DNA of 64,000 nucleotides from Cyanoderma ruficeps (lineage: Eukaryota; Chordata; Aves; Passeriformes; Timaliidae): positions 3,155,248 through 3,219,247 of the forward strand of contig VZDJ01000056.1 in NCBI GenBank assembly GCA_008694505.1, in the 5' to 3' direction. Under the pieces are notes generated by a model. The model had not been told where the DNA came from and searched no databases. It saw only the letters and a program-made list of their open reading frames with translations. Positions within the stretch are counted from its first letter, which is position 1; every line of letters starts with the position of its first letter. Positions 54,601 to 64,000 of the stretch are shown here, in pieces. Position numbers and translations under genes: made by a program.

Positions 54601-57600
54601 AGCAGCAAAAAGGGCAATTCCAGACATCTCCAGCCTGTGGCTGCTCTGCATTATTTTCCCCACCAGCTGCCCTCAAAGTAAAGCAGAGACACACACTTTA
54701 CTGGAAAAAGCCTGTTTCTTCCCGTATTCATATTCTGGAAGTGGATTCCAACTGTGTGTGAACCTGTTTCTAGGCTATCGTGGGTCATCTTGCATGACTC
54801 TTCTTCTTATTTGAAAGCGAAGTATGAAGGGCCAATTTTTTTAAAAAATACAAACAGATCAAATCTCTGACTGTCATAAACACACAGGAGGCTGAGTGCT
54901 GGGGCTAAGAACCCTGCAATACAGCAAAGGCCCCAATGAGCACTGCACATCCCACAGCACACTTCACAAATGGAGAGAGAGGAATGGGTCACTAGTATTT
55001 TGGATTCAATAAAAGAGGAGTTGAACCCAACAGATTCCTGCTAAAAAAAGCACTTCCCTTCTGTCCTCAAAACTTTCAAAATATTCTAGAAACCTGCTTA
55101 ATACACAGAAACCCTGGAAGTGCACAGCTTTCAGTAAGATTAGTTTACATGTTTAAAAACACTTGTGTAACTGTCAAAGCTCCAAGCAGCATAAAACAGC
55201 AATTGCACCACAGACCCCTGGAAAACAAAAGAGTCCAACAAATCCCTTCTTTTCCATTTAGATACCAGCAGAAAAGAAATATTTATGCATCATTTTAGAG
55301 AGGTACTTTCTCTTAAGCAGTCAACAACTGTTCAGAAAGGTTGAGAACAGCTGCCTGAACTCGTTTCTAAATACATTCAGATCCAGGAAATAAGTGATCA
55401 AGGGAAAAAGTTACAGTTTGGGAGGGCTGGGGATTTGGGATTTTGAGTGTGTCGTGGGGTTTTTTCAAGTCAGCAGTTTCTTAAGCAGTTAAGAAAATAA
55501 AAACAGCATTCCATGCTTCAGCACAATAAATTTAATTGAGATTTCCTCCTCCACTTACAGTTGCTAAGGATCAAGGAGGAAAGGACAATTAGCAAGTCCC
55601 TTGTCACAATACAAACCAAAACAGGCCTTTCCTCTTCGACCTTCAATTAGTCAGAAGTTACCTTTTTTTCTCTGAAGCCTCAGCAATATGCAACTGTACA
55701 TAAAACCAGTCCCACTGGGAGCAATAGAGGGCATGACCTCCAGAGCTCTCCCCAGTCCTCTGCACCTGGAGGGCACAGGGAGAGATGGTCTTACAGGGTC
55801 CTCCTGCTTCATTCAGGCAGTGGGAGCTGAACTAGGGAAGGGAGCAGCACAGGCCCCATCCTGCCAGGCAGGTTTGCTTCCTGCTGCTCACGGTCTCAAG
55901 GGGGCCCTTTATTTGCATCCCATGACTTAGAAATCCAGGCTCCTCATCCTATAACCGGACACAATAACATGACCTCCAAAGCATTTTGGATAAAGAAAAG
56001 AGAAAGTGGTTTGTGAAGAGAGGAAACACCTTTATTTCTGCAGGAAGCAATTACTTTCTCAGATTTTTCCATGGGGAAGGCTGGCTGAAAAGCTTCCAAT
56101 TACCTATTTCACTGAAACAGTTTCCGGCAGAGTGACAGCTGAATGCAGGATACGTGTGCCTGTCGGCACTTGAACCAAGCCAAGGCTTCAGTCCCAACGG
56201 GGGCCTGTGGGGCTCCTTCTGCCTGGCCTTCAAGTGCTTTGGACACACAATATCTTTCCAAGCACAGGGTTTACCACTGGACAGGGAAGGTTTGCCAACA
56301 GCCATGTGAAGATTTTTGGCCAGCAATGGTCCGTGAAAAGGGCGTGGAGCTCCTGGCAGGCAAGACATGGGCTCAGGGAAAGAGCACACACAAGCAGCTG
56401 CCTAATGAGGCAGAGCTACCCATTAGCACAAAGCCTGACAGGAATTAAACCCAAACCCTTCTTCACACCACCGGCAGGTCAGGGATGCTATGGGCAAGTA
56501 ACATCTGGGGAAACGGTCTAACATTTATGGAAAGAGCAAAAGAGTCAGGTCAGCAGCAAATTCAGAAAGTGATTTACCTCAATCTCCCTCAAAAGTTCAG
56601 ACTGGCCGCATGTTTCCAAATCCTCCAAAGCTTCTCCAAAAACACGCCAAAAATTGTCCTCATGAGTGGTCTCAAGGCCATTTTGGCGGTTGGGGTATCT
56701 GTTGTAACGTAGGAACCAAATATTGTCAGCACTCTTCTGCAGCGGGGTGAAAGCTGCAAGGCTACAGCAAGTGTCTCACCAGTAAAAGCAGACTTGAAGA
56801 GTCTTCATATACAAAAGCAAACAATATGAACTTTTCAAACAAGAGTCCACATACGAGACCTCCATGCATTTACTAACGGGGCAAGTGTCCTTCAAAGGAA
56901 GCATTAAGTTGGTGTAGTAATGTCAAAGTTCAAAGGGTAAATTAAAAAGTGCCTGTAGGAAGATTGTAGGTTTAGGAAGACTTTTTGGTGAAATAGAGAA
57001 GTGAAAGAAAAAAGGATGCATTATGGGTAAACCAGGAGCCTCAGAGACTGTTAGTACAAAGGCTGATGGGATAGAGCTCAGATCTGAGACACAGAACACC
57101 TGAGAAGAGAGAAAAACACAGAGGGTAACAGACATGGTGAGAAAATGATAAATACATTAGGTCTCTATGAGAGTAAATAATGCAAAGATGTATATAAAAA
57201 TGACTGCCCTGGGCTGGACAAGCAAACGCACACTACAGCCAGCAGCATCAACAGTGTCATGTACAACCCATACAAACCGAGTTTCATTTGCTTTGGGATG
57301 GCCAGGGAACTGAGCTGTTACTTTCAGGAGGTCTCTCTTTTTTTTGCTGTATAGCAGTCTTGGCACTTACAGCAGTGTTAAGTTTGCCACCAGTTCTGTC
57401 TACAACAGAGAGTAAGGTTAGAGAGAACCTCTCTCAAGCTGGTACAAACACACGTTAATGTGAACACCATGTGCTGGGGGCTCTGCAATTCCCCACCCTG
57501 GAAGATTCAGCATTTCTTCTCCGTGACCATCAGCCAGGTCAATTCTTATACCTCCAAATCAAACAGCAATTAAACATAGTGAAATCCTCTGAACTAAAAA

Positions 57601-60600
57601 GCAGGTGATGCTGGACACCACTTACTGAACACCAGACTGCAAAACTCAGACCATCAGTGCTGTGTTTAACAGGAGCCTCTTGAAGGAAACTCTCTGTGGT
57701 GTTAAATCAAGATCATGATAAGCCCACTAATGTGTCATGGCAAGTGCCCCAAGGGGACAGTGATATTAGAGCAGCCCTAATGCATCTTATATATATCTTA
57801 TAAGGAGCTGCATGGATGATGCTCCAGCTCAGCTCCATCTGGTAGTATCTTGCATGGTTTAATGGTCTTCAGTTTCACAGACAAAAGGGGACACTCATCC
57901 ACCAAAGCCACTCAGCAAAGTCAAAACATTTTACTTGAGTACATGTCACAGAGAGCTTGGCCTCCATTAAATATATAATGACCCCTTGGTCTTTTTCCAG
58001 ATGTTTAACAACTGCAAAGTCCTTAGTGCACACTTTCCCTTTGATCCACTGGTTAAATGGGAGTCTCTATCAGGCAGAAACTCACTCACACACCCTTTTG
58101 CTCCTTGTGGGATCATGGACTTCCTGAAGAGAGCAGTACATGACATGGCTTATTGTATTTTAAATTCACCTCCTATCTTTCATCAGCTTTTAAAGGACAG
58201 TAGCCTTTACGCCAGGCAGAAAGGTCAAATAAACACCCAGCAAGACTTTATAAAAACAAACCAAAATTTCCCCCAAAAAGGAATTTTTGATTTTTTTCCC
58301 CTTACTCATTTCCTTCCTCTGCTCCCAGGTTCCCAAAGAGGCAAATGTCTGTTCTAGCTACCAGTGTCTTGCCTCTCAGAGCAGCAATACACAAACACAT
58401 CCAGGACACAGCTGAATCAGAATGGGCTCCCACATCACTGGGTCAGCAGGTTCTTCCAGGGTAAAGGCTGTCATGGTTTGTTTTTCCCTCTAATAAAGAG
58501 GGCATGAACCATCTCACTTGCACTTTGACATCAGGGCTCGGAGTCCTCATTAGGGACACGGGGGTTTCGAGGGCTCAGATTTGCCAACTTCAGCTGCCAG
58601 CAGCCTCGCCGGGAGGGCCACGAGGGATCAGTGACCTCTGTGAGCTGGCTCTTGCTGAGAGGCAAAACAAGAACAAAGTCTCCGGCGTTGCCAGCCTTCC
58701 TGCCAGCTTGATCATCTTTAAATAGGTGGAAATGGCCATGAGATGTTCTAAGGGTTTTGTTTGGACAAACAAAAGTTAAGGAAAAAAAATAGGAGAAAAA
58801 GGAACCGACAGTAACAACACGACACACACAACTATGGGGACTCTGGAGGATGTCGAGGGGAGGGGAAGTTTTGAAGCAACGGGGCTTTTCCATTATGTGT
58901 GGCCCAGTAAGGGGCAGCCTCTGGCCAAGGCAGATCCAGCAGGATTTTCACCCAAAGCACAGGGCAGCTGCAGCTGCTTCTCTGGCCTCAGGAGGTGTTC
59001 CAGCATTTTCCCCATGCTGGCTGAGGTGGGGAATTAACTTGACCGTGTTCACTCAGTGTAGCTTTTTTTGAGGTGTTGAAAGGGCCAAAGTGTGCTGGAG
59101 AGAGAATCTAGGCACAGTTTTGGTAGATTTTAACGCAGATATGCAACTCACACTGGTCCTCCAAGAGTTTGGTTGGCCTTTTTGGCTTTGTGGCACTGAG
59201 CTGTTGTGAAGTTGCATCCTTACTCTAAAAAGGCTGGCCAGCATACACAGGGACAGCCCTGACCGTATTTATTTCACCTAAACTACAAAAATACTGCAGC
59301 CTTTACATGGCAGGACTCAGAAACATGGTAGGAACCTGTGGTTCATGCAGCTGAAACCACCCTATCTCCAGATACAAATGTCACCTGGCCATGGCAGAGG
59401 TGTTACAGAGCTACACTCAGGGTAACCTGGCAATGTGGAGGTGGCCCAACACAGCTGGAGGGGACATTACTGGCCCCTCCATCACATTTCCATGCCCCCC
59501 TTATCCCTGTCCCTGTGCAGTGACACCCATACTTTCAAACACCTCCCTGCCACCTCCCACCTCTCCGTACCTGCTGGGCTTGTCCCAGTCATCTTCATTG
59601 AAGCTTCCATCCATGTAGGGGTAGCTTTTCCTGGGGTCTGCAGGAGGGGTGCTGCTCTTTTGCCTGCTGTGTCTCCACTCGTGTGGATGGAGGGCCATGC
59701 CGGCAGCCTGCGGGATGTAGGTACCTAGGGAAGGCAAGAGGGAGTGGAGGAAGAGAGAGGGCAATACCTGGTCAGAAACCCCAAATGGAGTAGGACACGC
59801 AGAGCCAGGAGAGCCTCCTTCCTAGGTCCCAAATGTGAGGTCACATGGATTGTACACTTTCCATCTCAGCCATCCAAAAGCAGTTCTTCCAATCTCTTCT
59901 GGCTTTAAAGAAAGCAGCTTCTCAGGATGTTGACATGGGATGCCCCATTTCTCCTTTTCGCCCCTGCTTCTCAGTAGTTTTATGGAGTGGGTCTGGGATC
60001 CACAGACCTGGGAGTACACATACCCACAGATGCAGATCCTGCCTCCAGCCAGTTCCAGCTGTGGTTAACAGCTCCTGTTTCCACACTGAACCCAGCAGAA
60101 ATTATGTTGTTGAATCAGTCACCTTTAAATACAAGTTCTTCAAAAGGCAAAGGGAAGATCCTGAAAAGCTTCCCTCAGCAGTGGTAATGAGGAAGAGTCA
60201 GCTCTGATCCTAAGAGCTGCCAGTTAGTTCTCTCAGAATTCCCATGCCTTTGGGATCAGCTGGTGCAGGTACAGGAAGCTGCTTCAGAGACGTGTGTGTG
60301 AAAGGAAAGGAACAGGATGAAAAATTCTGCTGGCCTGAGAGCAGAGGAGGCTCATCTATATCACATTTGACAGGAGATCAATACAAACTGTTAGTATGAA
60401 ATCCAACAGGTCTCACTACATCTGCCCCCATGGACTTTTCCACACTGCAGTCTCTTACTCCAGAGATAAAAATCCATCACTACCAAGTCACAAGATCCTC
60501 AAGTCTCATGAGAAGCTGCCTAAACAGAAAACTTCCAAAACAGACCATTCCTCAGCAGTGTCAGTGCCATCTGCAGTAGAAATAAATCTCCTGAGTCCCC

Positions 60601-62641
60601 TGCCCACCTCCTACTGCCCATTCAGAGTTTCAGAGAAATCCTCAGAGCCTTTCCAAGAAACACCATACGCTCCCATCACACCCTGTGCCAAGCAAAGAGG
60701 AAGAAGTAATGGAGAAACAGGTAATTAAGGGAGACTTGATGTCCTAAACAGCTGAGAGCACTGGAAATACCCAAAGACAATGCCAACACTTTCTCTGAAA
60801 ATGCCAAGGCCTGTTATTTCACTTAACTGATTGTTTCCTCTGTGTGTTTTTAAAGGTTAGACTTCTCTGGAGAAAGCCCTGGGAAAATTGCTTGCCAACA
60901 TCTTACAGCAGGGAGGCACTCACTGCCTGCCAGAGCAGGACAATGGCCCTGAATGCAGGTCCTTGCAGCAGGTGGGCAGCAGGTCTGGGCCAGGCACAGG
61001 GGCATGTGTCCAGAGCAGACACTTGGCATCCTTACAGATTCACCTCCTCCTTCCAGAGAGGAGGGCTGGATCCCTGGGATTCAGAGCCACCTGGTGGCAT
61101 GTTCCCACCAGGCCCAGCACAACTGCCCTGCCAAAATCCTTCCTTGAGCCATCTTCTACTGCTGTGGATGAACCTAAAAGCCTACAGAGTTGCAGATCCT
61201 GACCTATAGTTCTCCATTTGGGGTGTAAACCCCCTTCTCTGGACTCTCTGATTCCCAGGTTTCCCTGCACCCTGCCTTCTGTGCCCATGGGCAGCCCTCC
61301 ATGCCCTTCCCCCTACCTTCCTGCACCCCCTTTCCCAGCCAGCACCACCATGCAGCCAAATGCAATTACCAGGGAAGACAAGAGAGCCCCTGAAGCAAAG
61401 TTGTAGTGTGTGGATCTTGGGCAACTTGGCACCAGCCCCGCTCCCTGGGGCGCTGTGCTCAATTACTTGTTCTCAATTTACCGGCAAAGCAATCACTTCC
61501 CAGTGTCCAACTTGTGTTAACATTCAATTAGATGGAGAAGGATTGCAACGTTATGAAGGCCAGGGGATTCCTCCTTAATGAAGCCTCCAGTCCCAACTGT
61601 GCTCCCAAATTAAGACTTCAGACGAACGGAGGCTGAAGGAAGACTCAGGGATGGGGAAAGAGACACCTGGGCAGTGCTGTCCCTTGAACTCAGCCCGAGT
61701 ACAGTGAGTACAGCAAGCACACTTTGCAGCAGCACCCTGTTTTCACATTCTGTTCTGGGCAGGAGTGTTTCCACAACAGTTTCCTGTTGCAGCGTTGATT
61801 CAGGATTTTGGTTTGTTTCAACATGGGCTAATGCTAGCCTACGTCACTAAATCTGAACTGTTATAACTATTTTCCAGTGCTTTTCTCCAAGTAAAAATAT
61901 ATTCCCGTGACTCTCCAGTACTCTCCATTCCAGTTCCACATCTGCTAGAAGCTACAGCTGAATAAACCTGACCTCAAAGACATGTGTTCGTCTGATCACT
62001 CACTAGAGAGTTAGAGATACTTTCTTGTAGTATTACCTTAATTATTTTGTTAAGCAAGTGCTTCTAGTCACAAGATATTCTGTGGATTTTAAAATATCCT
62101 GAAGGGGATTATTATGTCCTACAAAGCCTCTCTGGAGAAATAAAAGTGAGCTATGGACCAAATACTCTGTAAAACATGCAGCCAGTGAATACTGTCTCTG
62201 ATTATGCGAATTATAAAGTGCTGTAATGGTTTTGAAAATGATGAGAACAGTATGATGCCATATAAGCCACAACTAATGTGCCAATAAAAGCCTAAACAGA
62301 TACACCAACTCAAAGCATCACATGAGTACATTCTAAAATACATTTTGTTCCTTGCTGGAAGTAAGAGGCCGTACAAATGTTGTCAGGCCACAGGCTTTGG
62401 CTCATGTTCAGAGACAAGACCCAGACAGAGCAGAAACACCTAAGAAAACACAGCCCTGGCTTACCTTGGCTTCCATACCCAGCATCAATGGCAGAGCCAT
62501 CCCAGGACTCCACAGTATTGTCCACACTTGGAATTGTGGTGGAGTATATCTCAGACAGCTTGCTCGTTTTCTGGGAGTCTGTCAGCTCATCTTCAGGGTC
62601 GCTTACTTCGTTTATGCTCCCCGACTTCTTGGGGTAGGATT
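48428..62641 (-). CDS. GRIP2: Glutamate receptor-interacting protein 2, 3' part (linker and PDZ7)
   Basis: GRIP proteins are seven-PDZ scaffolds that hold AMPA receptors, ephrin ligands and kinesin cargo at neuronal membranes and vesicles. Six exons, in transcript order 62641-62465, 59724-59571, 56698-56578, 53159-52923, 51252-51106 and 48625-48428, splice in frame to about 344 C-terminal residues and a TGA. The reading resembles the end of GRIP1: [20 protein letters not shown], then [18 protein letters not shown], then SPTPLEFHK, and finally PDZ7 with [17 protein letters not shown] and [14 protein letters not shown]. In GRIP1 the PDZ6-PDZ7 linker contains the kinesin-1 heavy-chain binding region, and PDZ7 binds GRASP-1. 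GRIP2 rather than GRIP1 is inferred from the SLC6A6 neighbour, as on human chromosome 3p25. PDZ1-6 lie beyond the right edge. Confidence 0.9.
48626..51105 (-). other. GRIP2: GRIP2 intron (about 2.5 kb)
   Basis: The donor on the minus strand is CAG|GTAATA and the acceptor CCCGGCAG. It contains AATAAA hexamers on the minus strand (50532-50537 and near 50154) that might allow intronic polyadenylation. No further exon is recognised. Confidence 0.85.
51106..51252 (-). CDS. GRIP2: GRIP2 exon: N-terminal half of PDZ7
   Basis: This 147-bp exon, phase 0 at both ends (49 codons), encodes [37 protein letters not shown] and then [14 protein letters not shown] is the carboxylate-binding loop position of the PDZ fold. 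The residue at the 5' junction is Met, where GRIP1 has Val as I recall. This ATG is internal and not a start. Confidence 0.93.
51253..52922 (-). other. GRIP2: GRIP2 intron (about 1.7 kb)
   Basis: The donor is AAG|GTTTGT and the acceptor TGCCTCTCCAG (minus strand). Nothing is recognised in it. Confidence 0.88.
52923..53159 (-). CDS. GRIP2: GRIP2 exon: linker before PDZ7
   Basis: This 237-bp exon, phase 0 at both ends (79 codons), reads [15 protein letters not shown], then a Ser/Lys-rich disordered stretch. A charged helix-like segment [19 protein letters not shown] (about 59-77 of the exon) follows, matching the GRIP1 segment just before PDZ7. The acceptor is GCCCTGCAG. Confidence 0.9.
53160..56577 (-). 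other. GRIP2: GRIP2 intron (about 3.4 kb)
   Basis: The donor is GAG|GTAAAT and the acceptor CGCCCTGCAG (minus strand). The intron is mixed composition with no recognised repeat or exon. Confidence 0.85.
56578..56698 (-). CDS. GRIP2: GRIP2 exon: conserved [14 protein letters not shown] linker motif
   Basis: This 121-bp exon completes an Arg codon and reads [20 protein letters not shown], then [20 protein letters not shown]. The second part closely matches GRIP1. The acceptor (ACGTTACAACAG on the minus strand) has a weak pyrimidine tract, but the phase (2 in, 0 out) and family match support it. Confidence 0.9.
56699..59570 (-). other. GRIP2: GRIP2 intron (about 2.9 kb)
   Basis: The donor is CAG|GTACGG and the acceptor ACGTTACAACAG (minus strand). 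A patch near 58466 resembles the first bases of some avian LTRs but does not continue. No exon is recognised. Confidence 0.82.
59571..59724 (-). CDS. GRIP2: GRIP2 exon: Pro/Ser-rich linker segment
   Basis: This 154-bp exon completes a Gly codon and encodes [20 protein letters not shown], then [19 protein letters not shown] and NEDDWDKPS. It ends with two bases of Arg. The acceptor is TTGCCTTCCCTAG and the donor GTACGG. It corresponds to the GRIP1 linker segment with WR and YEDWD, and phases 1 in and 2 out agree with both neighbours. Confidence 0.87.
59725..62464 (-). other. GRIP2: GRIP2 intron (about 2.7 kb)
   Basis: The donor is CAAG|GTAAGC and the acceptor CTTCCCTAG (minus strand). No exon, gene or repeat is recognised. 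Short frames at 59845-61424 on both strands have no family resemblance. Confidence 0.85.
62465..62641 (-). CDS. GRIP2: GRIP2 exon: [12 protein letters not shown] linker segment
   Basis: This 177-bp exon completes a codon and encodes [20 protein letters not shown], then [20 protein letters not shown] and [27 protein letters not shown] and SWDGSAID are near-identical to GRIP1. Acidic and Ser-rich residues 12-25 look disordered. The acceptor is TTCTGTTGCAG. Confidence 0.93.
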
Positions 62642-64000
62642 CTGCAACAGAACATCCTGCTTTAGCAGGCACGAAGAGCAAGCCTCAGGGAAAAGCTTAT
62701 GCTGACACAGGAGCAAGCCCAGGTACTGTAAGTCTTTAAAGTAGCTCTTTAGCTCTTCAAAAGTAGCTGAGAAAGGCATGTGCAATGAAGCTGAAAGGAT
62801 TTAATGCATTACTCTTATCTCAAGCTGAATCAAGAAAAAATGCCCAAGTTTTTAGCACATGGAATACAAGCAGCAGCCATGGGGATTTGAGGATTACCAC
62901 ACACGAAAGAGTCGGGACCTAAATCAATTCACAAGCACATCTTCCTGTGCCTTTGGAAACCTCCCCCAACCAGCCCTGCCCAGAGAAGTGTTGGCTCCTG
63001 CAACACCCCGTAGCTTCTCTGGTTTCAGAGGGCCTCCTTTATACTCAGAGCAGCACCATGGCAGGTGCTGGCTGCAAACTTGGCTACAAAGAGATGTTTT
63101 AATTAGACTCCAATGACAACCACCACTGCTGAAGTTATAGCCCTCTTCCATGACTGTACAACCTCATAAGAACTCAAAGCTAATCACCATCTCTCCAGAG
63201 TCTCCCACGCATGTGACAACAGTGGAATTCCTGTGTGTGGTACTTTGAGGCTGAATTTCCCCTGATCAGTGATGATGAAGCTCAGATCTTCCTTTTCATT
63301 ATTTTAGCTATATTTAGCTTATTATTTAGGGCTAACAGGCCCTTATTATCATTATATCAAATTTACTTTCAGGCAAAAGCTATGCAAAGAATGATTTTTC
63401 AGCACAAGCACTTCTTTGTGCTGAGTATTTTTAAAGTCCTTGTTGACTAGATATCTTGTTAGCCACCCACACCCTAGATGTCTGACCTGAGGGATAAAAA
63501 GCTCTCTGAAAATCTGCATTTTTCAATGAGGACAGATTATTTTACCAAACAAAGCCTAGTGTCCTGAAAGTCCCTATTTTCCAACCCTTCAGAAGATTGC
63601 TCACCATGATTAACTCAAGATTACCTTGAAATTTCAATTACACCTGCTTCATTCTCAGAATGATTAACGAGTCTCCAACAGGCACTTGCATGTCAATTAT
63701 TTCACCAAAGTGGCTGTGACAATGCTAAGTGTCAGCAGGCAGAAAAAAAGAGCATTTCAGTCCAAAGACCAAGACATTTGGCTACAGGAGAAGAGACTGG
63801 GACTTCTTGGAGAGGAATCAATTCCCCAGTTCTACCTCTATTTGCCACACCCCTACTCCCTGCCCAGTAAAACATGTAAAGTGCTTTGAGGTCTATAGAA
63901 GTTCTATGTTTATGAGTGATGCCACTTTTTCAGATGCAGGACAGGCATCCCAAGGGCCATGCTTGCTTGGAAAAGTTCCTCTAATTGCTACAGCACTGTG
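62642..64000 (-). other. GRIP2: GRIP2 intron, partial (continues past window edge)
   Basis: Sequence upstream (on the minus strand) of the last recognised exon. It is AT-rich with no exon matching PDZ6 or the rest of the linker, and so is read as intron. Confidence 0.75.

Noticed and set aside
58464..58500. CTGTCATGGTTTG, like the start of some avian LTRs
   Set aside because: Similarity ends after about 13 bases and no further LTR sequence follows.

Overview
This window is vertebrate nuclear DNA, most likely from a bird. It holds two protein-coding genes arranged tail to tail, with introns, long 3' UTRs and about 2 kb of intergenic DNA between them. The case for a bird rests on compact introns, a scarcity of interspersed repeats, no mammalian-type SINE or LINE that I can recognise, and an intergenic fragment resembling the long terminal repeats of avian endogenous retroviruses. 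There are no bacterial-type operons, CRISPR arrays or tRNA/rRNA genes.

Plus strand, about 1-44425: SLC6A6, the sodium- and chloride-dependent taurine transporter (TauT). The first 11 kb read as intron upstream of the first coding exon; the promoter and the non-coding first exon lie outside the window. Thirteen coding exons (11031-37509) join in frame into a complete 620-codon protein, the same length as mammalian TauT. Every intron is GT-AG except the 113-bp intron at 25371-25483, which has a GC donor. A very long 3' UTR (about 6.9 kb) runs to a strong poly(A) signal at 44401.

Intergenic, about 44426-46495: it contains a decayed retroviral LTR fragment and no credible gene.

Minus strand, about 64000 down to 46496: the 3' part of GRIP2 (glutamate receptor-interacting protein 2). 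Six coding exons encode about 344 C-terminal residues: the linker between PDZ6 and PDZ7, then PDZ7 and a short tail. A 3' UTR of about 1.9 kb ends at a poly(A) signal at 46517-46522. The rest of GRIP2 (PDZ1-6) lies beyond the right edge. The GRIP2 rather than GRIP1 assignment rests mainly on the SLC6A6 neighbour, which matches human 3p25.

The two genes are not known to share a pathway. One encodes a plasma-membrane osmolyte/taurine carrier and the other a multi-PDZ scaffold for AMPA receptors and kinesin cargo. Points worth a second look are a Cys at residue 322, where mammalian TauT has a regulatory Ser; the GC-AG intron that splits the adjacent Arg324 codon; a CpG-dense island inside an AT-rich intron; a GC-rich block in the GRIP2 3' UTR; and the LTR relic. 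I found no convincing previously undescribed system.
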